From: RAM1 sp943372585
GTDB taxonomy: Bacteria; Pseudomonadota; Gammaproteobacteria; Burkholderiales; Burkholderiaceae_C
Reading direction: 5' to 3'
Assembly: GCA_943372585.1 (NCBI GenBank)
Contig: CALRZF020000061.1
Location: 1 to 13,582 of the forward strand
DNA length: 13,582 nucleotides
Positions 7,757 to 13,582 of the stretch are shown here, piece after piece (the first letter of the stretch is position 1; each line of letters opens with the position of its first letter). Under the pieces are notes generated by a model, which worked only from the letters and a program-made list of their open reading frames with translations, had not been told where the DNA came from and searched no databases. Made by a program: the position numbers and the translations under genes.

Positions 7757-8256
7757 GTTGTGCTCCCGTCGGTGTGCTGGATGGCCAGGCCGGCCGTCTT
7801 GGTGTTGCCGCCGGCGGCTACCACCTTGATGGCTGCGCGGATGCGGTTGTAGGTGCCGCAGCGGCAGATATTGGTGATGGCCTCGTCAATGTCCTTGTCG
7901 GTGGGCTGCGGCTTGTCGCGCAGCAGGGCCGTGGCCGTCATGACCATGCCGCACTGGCAGTAGCCGCACTGCGGCACGTCCAGCGCCACCCAGGCCTTTT
8001 GCACCGGGTGCGAACCATCGGGTGACAGGCCTTCGATGGTGACGATCTTCTCGTTGGCGCCAACGGTGGACACCGGCCGCACGCAGCTGCGTGTGGGTAC
8101 GCCGTCGATATGGACCGTGCAGGCCCCGCAGGCGGCAATGCCGCAGCCGTATTTGGTGCCCGTCAGGCCCAGCTGCTCGCGCAGCACCCACAGCAGCGGC
8201 GTGTCGCCCTCTGCCTCGAAATCGCGCACAGCGCCGTTGACATTGAGCTTCGCCAT
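7753..8256 (-). CDS. [2Fe-2S] small subunit of the molybdenum hydroxylase (IorA-like)
   Basis: The 167-residue electron-transfer subunit pairs with the downstream molybdopterin subunit. The N-terminal plant-ferredoxin-type cluster uses C38, C43, C46 and C58 (CGIAACGACTVHIDG). The C-terminal helical domain holds the second cluster with C97, C100, C131 and C133 (CGYCQCGM and ICRCGTYNRI). All eight ligands are present. It has no signal peptide of its own, consistent with co-export with the Tat-bearing large subunit, as in IorAB-type enzymes. AGGAG lies 9 bases before ATG 8256. Its stop overlaps the next start (ATGA). It is the first gene of the minus-strand block, so the promoter should lie in 8257-8419. 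The C-terminal tail of about 25 residues after the cluster domain is variable and has no recognisable motif. Confidence 0.94.
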   Translation of the reverse strand: MAKLNVNGAVRDFEAEGDTPLLWVLREQLGLTGTKYGCGIAACGACTVHIDGVPTRSCVRPVSTVGANEKIVTIEGLSPDGSHPVQKAWVALDVPQCGYCQCGMVMTATALLRDKPQPTDKDIDEAITNICRCGTYNRIRAAIKVVAAGGNTKTAGLAIQHTDGSTT

Positions 8257-8419
8257 ACCTAGTTGCTCCTGAGTTGGAATTGCAATGGGGACCGGGAACG
8301 CGAACGGATGTTACGCGGCTATTCGTTGTCTTGCACAGCGGAATTGAATGGACGGGAAAACACCGTTCATGGCATCCGGGGTGCATCGCAGAATTGACTG
8401 AACAAGAGGAGTGCCCGCC
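8257..8419. promoter_or_regulatory. Divergent intergenic region between the molybdoenzyme-sox block and the binding-protein gene
   Basis: These 163 bases must hold the promoter of the minus-strand block and that of the plus-strand tctC-like gene. Ribosome-binding sites are clear on both sides (AGGAG before 8256; GAGGAG at 8406-8411). I cannot identify convincing -35/-10 boxes. GAATTG occurs three times (8277, 8341, 8391), unevenly spaced, which may be chance. Confidence 0.5.
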
Positions 8420-9406
8420 ATGCCCGTTAGTTCCATTTCGCGCCGCCGTTTTGCGCAGGCCGCCGCCGGTGCCGCAACCACCGTCGGCTTGCCGCTGCTG
8501 GCGCAGGGTGCGTGGCCGTCGCGGCCCATCCGCATCGTGGTGCCGTATACGCCAGGCGGGTTCACCGACCAGATGGCGCGCATCGTGCAGATCGGTCTGC
8601 AGAAGAGCCTGAACCAGACGGTGACGATTGACAACAAGCCCGGCGCCAACAGCATCATCGGTGTGGACGCGGTGGCCAAGGCGCCAGCGGACGGCACTAC
8701 GTTTGGCGTGGTCATTGCCGCCTATGCAGCCAACACCACGCTGTACCCCAAGCTGCCCTACGACCCGAAGAAGGACCTGGTGGGCGTGTCGCTCATGGGT
8801 GTGTCGCCGCTGCTGGCGGCGGTGAACAACGACGCGCCGTTCAAGACAGCACGCGAAATGATCGAGTACGCCCGCCGCAACCCTGGCAAGGTCAGCTTTG
8901 GCTCATCGGGCAATGGCTCTGCCGCGCATTTGACGAGCGAGCTGCTCAAGGCCATCACCAAAACCTACATGGTGCATATCCCGTACCGGGGTGCCGCGCC
9001 CGCGCTGACCGATTTACTGGGCGGCCAGATCCAGCTGTTCTTTGACGCGGCCACCGGCCTCATCAATCCCGGCAAGCAGGGCAGGGTACGGCTGATCGGC
9101 GTGTCGGCCGACCGCCGCCTGCCGGCGGCGCCCGACGTGCCTACCTTCATCGAGCAGGGCTTTGCGGGCTTCACCGGCAGCACCTGGGCCGGCATGCTGG
9201 CGCCGGCGGGCACACCGCGCGAGATCGTCAAGCGCATGTCGGACGAGGTGGCCAAAATCATCCGCAGCGACGAAACGCGCGCGCGGCTGGACACCATGGG
9301 AACGTTTGCTGCGGGCGGCACGCCGGAAGAGTTCGATGCCTTCGTTGCAGCCGAGACGGCCAAGTGGGCCAAGGTGATCAAGGACGCCGGGGTCAAGCCC
9401 GACTGA
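8420..9406 (+). CDS. TctC/Bug-family periplasmic solute-binding protein
   Basis: The 328-residue protein belongs to the Bug (TctC) family of periplasmic receptors, which bind carboxylates and other small organic molecules for tripartite tricarboxylate transporters or for sensing. It has a twin-arginine-type leader (SRRRFAQAAAGAATT), then the mature start WPSRPIRIVVPYTPGGFTD. Other family marks are NKPGANSIIGVDAVAKAPADGTT, PGKVSFGSSGNGSAAHL, HIPYRGAAPALTDLLGGQIQ and DVPTFIEQG. The reading frame opens at GTG 8411, but GAGGAG (8406-8411) overlaps that codon and sits 8 bases before ATG 8420, so ATG 8420 is the start. No tctA/tctB membrane genes are nearby; orphan Bug genes are common in Burkholderiales. 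Divergent placement next to the molybdoenzyme suggests a shared substrate, which is inference. Confidence 0.95.
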   Translation: MPVSSISRRRFAQAAAGAATTVGLPLLAQGAWPSRPIRIVVPYTPGGFTDQMARIVQIGLQKSLNQTVTIDNKPGANSIIGVDAVAKAPADGTTFGVVIAAYAANTTLYPKLPYDPKKDLVGVSLMGVSPLLAAVNNDAPFKTAREMIEYARRNPGKVSFGSSGNGSAAHLTSELLKAITKTYMVHIPYRGAAPALTDLLGGQIQLFFDAATGLINPGKQGRVRLIGVSADRRLPAAPDVPTFIEQGFAGFTGSTWAGMLAPAGTPREIVKRMSDEVAKIIRSDETRARLDTMGTFAAGGTPEEFDAFVAAETAKWAKVIKDAGVKPD

Positions 9407-9421
9407 TGCAGGCTGCCCGGC

Positions 9422-9973
9422 TCAGCGCGCGGCGGTCTGGTTGTCGGGTGTGTTTGTGCTGACGCGGCGCGCGCCGTCAAAGCGGCGGGCCCAGTAGTTC
9501 ACGCCCATGTCCTCGACCCGCACTTCAGCGCCGGGTTTGGGGGAATGGATGAATTTGCCGTTACCCACATAAATGCCCACATGGCTGAAGGCACGGCGCA
9601 TGGTGTTGAAGAACACCAGGTCGCCCGGCTGCAGGTCTTTTTTGTCGATGGTCTGGGTGGCGGCGGCCTGTTCATTGGCCCTGCGGGGCAGCACCAGGCC
9701 GATGGTCTGCTCGTACATGGCTTTCACGAAGCCGCTGCAGTCAAACCCGGTTTCCACGGAATTGCCGCCACGCCGGTAAGGAACGCCCAGGAACCCCATG
9801 GCGGTAACCACCAAGTCAGACGCCCGGTCGGTCACGTTGTGGCGGACTTCGTCCAGGCGTTTGAACAGGCCTTTTTCGGCCATGAACTGGGTCATGTCGT
9901 CTTCAGCGGGGGCGCCCGGTGCGGCGTGGGCACCGGCACAGGCAAGAAGAAGAACGCACAACCATTTGGACAT
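9422..9973 (-). CDS. NlpC/P60-family cell-wall hydrolase, exported
   Basis: This 183-residue protein is a predicted periplasmic cysteine peptidase that cleaves peptidoglycan peptide stems. The signal peptide is MSKWLCVLLLACAGAHA. The NlpC/P60 domain spans about 50-165: catalytic C79 in TGFDCSGF, H131 in FSHVGIYVGNGKFIH, and H143 in FIHSP as the likely third residue. LQPGDLVFFN is also typical. A short acidic/helical spacer (about 20-50) precedes the domain, and no cell-wall-binding domain is present. The gene converges on the tctC-like gene with only 15 bases between stops. No strong ribosome-binding site precedes ATG 9973. No functional link to the neighbouring sox block is evident. Confidence 0.93.
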   Translation of the reverse strand: MSKWLCVLLLACAGAHAAPGAPAEDDMTQFMAEKGLFKRLDEVRHNVTDRASDLVVTAMGFLGVPYRRGGNSVETGFDCSGFVKAMYEQTIGLVLPRRANEQAAATQTIDKKDLQPGDLVFFNTMRRAFSHVGIYVGNGKFIHSPKPGAEVRVEDMGVNYWARRFDGARRVSTNTPDNQTAAR

Positions 9974-10160
9974 GGGGAGCGAGGTTACTGGCCCGCAATC
10001 TAGAAGTCAAGTTAGATTTCTTCGCTAAGTCATTGATTTACATTGAGTTCGTCAACTCATTTTCAAGAAAGATGTAACGCTGGCCAAGGTGGGTGCAACC
10101 CGGAAGACGGCAGCCCGTCTAAAGTCGTCAGCTGTTGCCCACACTAAAAAAGGAAATCAG
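9974..10160. promoter_or_regulatory. Divergent AT-richer region with two or three potential hairpins
   Basis: This gap between the NlpC/P60 gene (minus) and the sugar-dehydrogenase gene (plus) is markedly AT-richer at 10001-10080 than its surroundings, as expected of promoters. TGAGTT-CGTC-AACTCA (10044-10059) is a perfect 6-bp inverted repeat followed by TTTT on the plus strand. A larger foldable element follows at 10089-10142 and is described separately. I cannot assign -35/-10 boxes with confidence. Confidence 0.45.
10089..10142 (+). other. Potential structured 5' leader of the sugar-dehydrogenase mRNA
   Basis: GTGGG (10089-10093) can pair with CCCAC (10138-10142), and CAAC (10096-10099) with GTTG (10134-10137), leaving a two-base bulge. 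Inside lies a perfect hairpin AGACGG-CAGC-CCGTCT (10105-10120). The element ends 18 bases before the ATG, just upstream of the ribosome-binding site. I do not recognise a named riboswitch class. It could also be a fortuitous fold of GC-rich DNA. Confidence 0.3.
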
Positions 10161-11249
10161 ATGCTCAAGACGCTGCTGTTTGTCGTGGCAGGCGCGCTGG
10201 CCGGCGCAGCGGGTGCGCAGACTTTTCGGGTTGAGACCGTGGCGGGCCAACTTGAGAATCCGTGGGCGGTGGCCTTTTTGCCCGAAGGCCGTTTTCTCGT
10301 GACCGAGCGGGCGGGGCGGCTGCGGGTGATTGAACCCGACGGTAGATCCAGCGAGCCCGTCGCTGGCTTGCCCGCGTTGCAGGCAGGCGGACAGGGTGGC
10401 CTGCTGGACGTAATAACCGACCGGGCGTTTGCCGGCAACCGCATGCTGTACCTGTGTTTCACCGAGCCGGGGCCGGGCGGTGCGGGCACGGGGCTGGCCA
10501 GCGCCCGGCTGAGCACTGACATGAAGCGGCTGGAGAACATGAAAGTCATCTTCAGCCAGAAGCCCAAGGTGGGCGGAGGCAACCATTTTGGCTGCCGCAT
10601 CGTCGAGGGGCGGGACGGCACGCTGTTTTTGACGCTGGGCGACCGCTACAGCCAGATGGCCAATGCGCAGACGCTGGACAACCACCACGGCAAGGTGGTG
10701 CGCATCAACAAGGACGGTACCGTCCCCAGGGACAACCCCTTCACTGGCCGCGCGGGCGCGCTGCCGGAAATCTGGAGCTACGGCCACCGCAACATGCAGG
10801 GCGCCGCGCTGTCGCCCGACGGTGTGCTGTGGACGCACGAGCACGGCCCGCAAGGCGGCGACGAGATCAACCTGCCCAAGGCCGGCGCCAACCATGGCTG
10901 GCCCGTGATCACGTATGGTGAAAACTACGGCGGCGGAAAGATCGGCGACGGGCAGACGGCCCGCGCCGGGATGGAGCAGCCGCTGCATTACTGGGTGCCG
11001 TCCATTGCCCCGTCTGGCATGACCTTCCTGACCAGCGACCGGTACGGCGCCGGGGTGAAAGGCAACCTGTTTGTGGGTTCGCTGAAGTTCCAGTACCTCA
11101 ACCGGATTGAGCTGGCCGGTGGCAAGGTCGCGCGCGAACACAAAATCGACATTGGCCAGCGGGTGCGCGACGTGCGCCAGGGCCCCGACGGCTTGTTGTA
11201 TGTACTGACCGACAGCAGCGCCGGCCGCCTGCTTCGGCTTGTGCCCTGA
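10161..11249 (+). CDS. PQQ-dependent sugar (glucose/sorbosone-type) dehydrogenase family protein, exported
   Basis: The 362-residue protein is a predicted periplasmic six-bladed beta-propeller of the soluble glucose dehydrogenase/YliI (aldose sugar dehydrogenase) family, which oxidises aldoses with PQQ. The signal peptide is MLKTLLFVVAGALAGAAGAQ. Family features are LENPWAVAFLPEGRFLVTER, H142 in GGGNHFGCRI (matching the catalytic His), LTLGDRYSQ, HHGKVVRINKDG, YGHRNMQGAAL, HEHGPQGGDEIN and NHGWPVITYGENYGG. The frame opens at GTG 10089, but AGGAA six bases before ATG 10161 and the signal peptide directly after it decide the start. No PQQ biosynthesis genes are in the window. The substrate is unknown, and many family members have never been tested. 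Confidence 0.94.
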   Translation: MLKTLLFVVAGALAGAAGAQTFRVETVAGQLENPWAVAFLPEGRFLVTERAGRLRVIEPDGRSSEPVAGLPALQAGGQGGLLDVITDRAFAGNRMLYLCFTEPGPGGAGTGLASARLSTDMKRLENMKVIFSQKPKVGGGNHFGCRIVEGRDGTLFLTLGDRYSQMANAQTLDNHHGKVVRINKDGTVPRDNPFTGRAGALPEIWSYGHRNMQGAALSPDGVLWTHEHGPQGGDEINLPKAGANHGWPVITYGENYGGGKIGDGQTARAGMEQPLHYWVPSIAPSGMTFLTSDRYGAGVKGNLFVGSLKFQYLNRIELAGGKVAREHKIDIGQRVRDVRQGPDGLLYVLTDSSAGRLLRLVP

Positions 11250-11274
11250 GGTGAGCCGCGCGCGGCGTCAGGGC
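11243..11274. terminator. Inverted repeat containing both stop codons of convergent genes
   Basis: GCCCTGA (11243-11249) and TCAGGGC (11268-11274) form a 7-bp perfect stem that includes the stop codons of the sugar dehydrogenase (TGA) and of the response regulator (TCA on this strand). Between them lies a second perfect palindrome GCCGCGCGCGGC (11255-11266). No T-run follows in either direction. A bidirectional terminator-like structure is likely. Confidence 0.5.
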
Positions 11275-11954
11275 TTGATCAGGCCCTTGCGCACCGCGTA
11301 CAGCGTCAGGCTGGCAATGTCGCTCAGGTGCAGCCGCTCCATGATGCGGGCACGGTGCACGTCCACGGTTTTGGGGCTCAGGCCGAGTTCAAAAGCGATT
11401 TCCTTGGAAGCTCTGCCTTGGGCGATCAGGCGCAGGATCTCGATCTGCCGCTCGGTCAGCTCGTCGCTCACGGTGGGCTCCGAGGGTTGCAGCAGGCGCT
11501 GGGCAATCACGGGGCTGAAGTACGTGCCTGTGGCCATGACGCTGCGGATCGCCTGTTCCAGCTCAAAGGGTGGCGCGTCCTTCATGAGGTAGCCGCAAGC
11601 GCCACTGGCCACGGCGCGCTTGACGAAGTCAACGGTGTCGTACATCGACAGCACCAGCAGTTTCACCTGCGGTCGTGACTTGTGCAGGTGGGCAATGGCG
11701 GCGATGCCATCCATGCCGGGCATGGAGATGTCCGTCATCACGACTTCGGGCTCCAGCTCTTCAGTCAGCGTGATCAGTTCCTGGCCGTTGCGCGCTTCGG
11801 CAATGACCTCCACGTCCTTGAGCATGGACAGCAGCGCCTTGATGCCCGAGCGCACCAGATCATGGTCGTCGGCAAGTACAACCCTGACAGGTTTTGTGGC
11901 GGCAGCAGCGTTCATCCGTACCCCTTTGGTGGCTATCTGGTTTTCTTCGCTCAT
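11268..11954 (-). CDS. NarL/FixJ-family response regulator
   Basis: The 228-residue DNA-binding response regulator acts with the kinase encoded immediately upstream. The receiver domain (about 22-145) has the acidic pair D29/D30, phospho-acceptor D75 in VVMTDISMPG, S103 in LVLSMYD and K125 in GYLMKDAPP. The LuxR-type helix-turn-helix (about 165-225) reads LTERQIEILRLIAQGRASKEIA followed by LGLSPKTVDVHRARIMERL. ATG 11954 overlaps the kinase stop as ATGA. A second ATG at 11915 has AAAGGGG 5 bases ahead and would remove 13 residues that precede the domain, so it may be the real start. Target genes are unknown; the window shows no obvious repeated operator. Confidence 0.95.
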   Translation of the reverse strand: MSEENQIATKGVRMNAAAATKPVRVVLADDHDLVRSGIKALLSMLKDVEVIAEARNGQELITLTEELEPEVVMTDISMPGMDGIAAIAHLHKSRPQVKLLVLSMYDTVDFVKRAVASGACGYLMKDAPPFELEQAIRSVMATGTYFSPVIAQRLLQPSEPTVSDELTERQIEILRLIAQGRASKEIAFELGLSPKTVDVHRARIMERLHLSDIASLTLYAVRKGLIKP

Positions 11955-13045
11955 AGTACAGCGCGCAACACAACGCCGCGCCCCGGTTTAGTACGGATGC
12001 TCAGGCGCCCGCCTGCGAGCTCGGTGCGCTCGATCATGCCGTACAGCCCCACGTTGCGTTCGCTGGGCTGGCCGTCCAGGATGTCGGGTTTGTCAAAGCC
12101 CACGCCGTCATCCGTGACGAGCAGACTGATGCGGTCTTCGGGCAGGAAGCGCAGGCGAACCTGCACCATGCTGGCGCCGGCGTGCCGCACGACATTGGTC
12201 ATGGCCTCCTGCACCAGCCGCACGACGACTGATGCCGTCTCGCGCAGCGGCTTGGGTTCTGTGCCGCGGCTGGTCACCTGCCATGCCAGGCCGGCAGGCT
12301 CGGCAATGCGCTGGGCGGCCGACTGTACGGCCGCCACCAGGCCCAGCAGGTCCAGCTGGGCCGGCCGCAGCGAAAACGACAGCGTGCGGACCTGGTTCAC
12401 GGCCTCCTGGGCCATCTGCATCGCGGTTTCGGTGAAGGCTGTGGCACCCGCCGCGTCGGCACAGCGGCGTGCCGCGTGCAGGTGAATCATCATGCCGGTG
12501 AGCGTCTGGCCCAGTACGTCATGCAGTTCACGTGAAATCAGGGTGCGCTCGCGCTCCTGCGCCACCACCAGGCGCGCTGACAGCACCCGAAGCCGCTGGT
12601 TGGCGCCCTCTATTTCCTGGGCCATGCGTTCGCGCTCGACAAGCCGGGCGCGTTCGGCCATCACGCGGTCAATGATCTGGGGCAACGTGCCCAGCTTGTC
12701 TTTGGTGAGGTAATCCTTGGCACCGCAGCGCAGCACATGCACTGCGGCTTCCTCGCCAATGGCGCGCGTGACCACCACCAGCGGCAGGGTACTGCGCCGG
12801 GCCATGAGCAACTGCAGCGCCGCATAGGGCGAGAACCGGGGCAGGTTGTAGTCGCACAGGATCACGTCAACTTCGGTGTTCAGGGCCTGGGCGAATGCCT
12901 CGGCTTCGTCCACACGCTGCATCAGGTACCGGCGGCCCGGGTCGGCACGCTCCAGCGCCAGGCCCATGAGCTCCATGTCGTCCGGGCTGTCTTCAACGCA
13001 CAACAGGCGAATGGTTTGTGGGGTGTCTGGTGAAGGGGTTGTCAC
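11951..13045 (-). CDS. Soluble REC-HisKA_3-HATPase sensor kinase (NarX/DegS type)
   Basis: The 364-residue protein has an N-terminal receiver domain (about 12-130: acidic D19 in CVEDSPDD, phospho-acceptor D65 in VILCDYNLP, T93, K115 in DYLTKDKLG), a coiled-coil linker (about 130-165), a HisKA_3 dimerisation domain with H175 in SRELHDVLGQ, and an HATPase_c domain with N284 in EAMTNVVRHAG, G1 box DDGVGFD (312-318) and NVGLYGMIER. It has no membrane segment, so it is cytoplasmic and probably takes its signal through the receiver domain, making it an intermediate in a phosphorelay. The start is GTG 13045, because an in-frame TGA lies three codons upstream and the next ATG is inside the receiver domain. 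It overlaps the regulator gene by 4 bases. A membrane sensor gene diverges from it. Confidence 0.94.
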   Translation of the reverse strand: MTTPSPDTPQTIRLLCVEDSPDDMELMGLALERADPGRRYLMQRVDEAEAFAQALNTEVDVILCDYNLPRFSPYAALQLLMARRSTLPLVVVTRAIGEEAAVHVLRCGAKDYLTKDKLGTLPQIIDRVMAERARLVERERMAQEIEGANQRLRVLSARLVVAQERERTLISRELHDVLGQTLTGMMIHLHAARRCADAAGATAFTETAMQMAQEAVNQVRTLSFSLRPAQLDLLGLVAAVQSAAQRIAEPAGLAWQVTSRGTEPKPLRETASVVVRLVQEAMTNVVRHAGASMVQVRLRFLPEDRISLLVTDDGVGFDKPDILDGQPSERNVGLYGMIERTELAGGRLSIRTKPGRGVVLRAVL

Positions 13046-13270
13046 GTGTGTTCAGCGGCCGGAAGTTGGCCCAGTTTATCCGGGCTGCCATGCGTGCGAC
13101 AAGGTGGGCAATACATTCTTCCTACGGTGTGCGCCCGCTTGACAGCCGTGCGGCATTGGCGACACTGCAAGAGGCGTCGTATGAAAAAGGTCGCCGATCA
13201 CGGACGCCAGAGCCGTGACGGCGTGGCGGGTTCATCCAGTGAGCCCGGGTGTGAGCCGACAGGGAACCTG
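13046..13270. promoter_or_regulatory. Divergent region between kinase gene and membrane sensor gene
   Basis: On the plus strand TTGACA at 13139-13144 matches the consensus -35 box exactly. The best -10 at normal spacing is GACACT (13161-13166), only a 3/6 match, so promoter assignment is tentative. Such a promoter would start transcription near 13173. I see no inverted repeats or RNA gene in the rest of this stretch. Confidence 0.35.
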
Positions 13271-13582
13271 ATGGAACGAACATTCGGGCTGCGTGCAGCC
13301 CTGATACTGCTTGTGCTGATTGCAGTGGTGCCGGTGTTTGGCGTGGTGATCCAGGCCTCTGTGGCCGAGCAGGCCCAGCGGCTGGAGCGGGCGCAGGCCA
13401 GCCTGCGCTCGCTGGTGGGCCTGGCGGCGGCGCACCAGGAACAATACATCGAGGGCGCGCGCCAGATGCTCACCGCCGTAGCGTTGGCCCCGCCCGTTTT
13501 TCGCGGCACGCCCCAGGAATGCGAAACGTATTTCCGTACGCTGGAGCAGCGCTACCGGCGCTACGCCAACTTCGGCCTGCTG
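13271..13582 (+). CDS. N-terminal part of a membrane-anchored sensor protein (truncated by window end)
   Basis: The frame is open from 13181 to the window end. The visible 104 residues from ATG 13271 start with a short basic segment and a transmembrane helix (LRAALILLVLIAVVPVFGVVI), then a helical periplasmic stretch with repeated Gln/Glu/Ala/Arg and the beginning of an extracellular sensor domain (EQYIEGARQMLTAVALAPPVF, then CETYFRTLEQRYRRYANFGLL). This pattern is typical of Cache-like sensors on histidine kinases or diguanylate cyclases; the output domain lies outside the window. An upstream in-frame ATG at 13181 (GAGG 6 bases before) would add 30 polar residues. I prefer 13271 because AGGGA sits 5 bases ahead and the helix follows at once. 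Divergence from the soluble kinase suggests it is the input sensor for that relay. Confidence 0.75.
   Translation, partial: MERTFGLRAALILLVLIAVVPVFGVVIQASVAEQAQRLERAQASLRSLVGLAAAHQEQYIEGARQMLTAVALAPPVFRGTPQECETYFRTLEQRYRRYANFGLL

Noticed and set aside
5324..7852. Two long plus-strand open frames (5324-6628 and 6665-7852) opposite the molybdoenzyme and soxX genes
   Set aside because: Translations are rich in His, Gln, Arg and Gly with no recognisable domain. They mirror the highly biased GC-rich codon use of the real minus-strand genes.
8277..8396. Three GAATTG copies in the divergent region as possible operators or repeats
   Set aside because: Spacing is uneven (64 and 50 bases) and the hexamer is short. 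Flanks are not alike, so chance is likely.
8411..8419. GTG at 8411 as start of the TctC-like protein
   Set aside because: The GTG overlaps the ribosome-binding sequence GAGGAG that is correctly spaced for ATG 8420.
9407..9421. Possible terminator between the convergent TctC-like and NlpC/P60 genes
   Set aside because: Only a weak GCAG/CTGC dyad is present in 15 bases, with no T-run and no stem extending into the flanks.
10089..10160. GTG at 10089 as start of the sugar dehydrogenase
   Set aside because: It would put 24 polar residues ahead of a signal peptide. ATG 10161 has a good ribosome-binding site and starts the signal peptide directly.

Overview
The window is GC-rich, tightly packed chromosomal DNA. 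It looks like a betaproteobacterium of the order Burkholderiales, most likely Comamonadaceae (Acidovorax/Hydrogenophaga-like). This placement rests on recognised gene types and is inference: a dihydrolipoamide dehydrogenase with a fused lipoyl domain, an orphan TctC/Bug-type binding protein, a Sox cluster and high-GC codon use. I see no tRNA, rRNA, CRISPR array, insertion sequence or phage gene, and no gene-free stretch longer than about 225 bases.

Layout, left to right. (1) Plus strand: the last codons of an unidentified gene overlap the start of lpdA, a lipoyl-E3 fusion of the pyruvate dehydrogenase complex. A strong hairpin closes lpdA against the next, convergent block. (2) Minus strand, transcribed from 8256 down to 1928, is a nine-gene block: a [2Fe-2S] subunit and a Tat-exported molybdopterin subunit of an isoquinoline-1-oxidoreductase-like hydroxylase, then soxX, soxY, soxZ, soxA, an EVE-domain protein, a Crp/Fnr-type regulator and a small four-helix membrane protein. 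The first seven genes overlap by 1-4 bases, so they are probably translationally coupled. (3) Diverging from this block is a plus-strand TctC/Bug periplasmic binding protein. (4) A minus-strand NlpC/P60 hydrolase converges on it. (5) A plus-strand PQQ-type sugar dehydrogenase is preceded by a leader that can fold. (6) A minus-strand two-component pair follows: a soluble REC-HisKA_3-HATPase kinase and its NarL/FixJ-type regulator, overlapping by 4 bases. (7) At the right edge is the 5' part of a plus-strand membrane sensor protein, cut by the window end.

The most interesting part is block 2. A periplasmic molybdenum hydroxylase is joined without a gap to the thiosulfate-type SoxXA cytochrome and SoxYZ carrier. 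No soxB or soxCD is present, and SoxY has a non-canonical carrier tail (single Cys in an AACIEG context with seven residues after it, rather than the usual terminal GGCGG). A reasonable hypothesis is that SoxXA accepts electrons from the molybdoenzyme, or that the two act in sequence on an organic sulfur compound captured by the divergent binding protein. The sequence shows the linkage; the functional coupling is inference.
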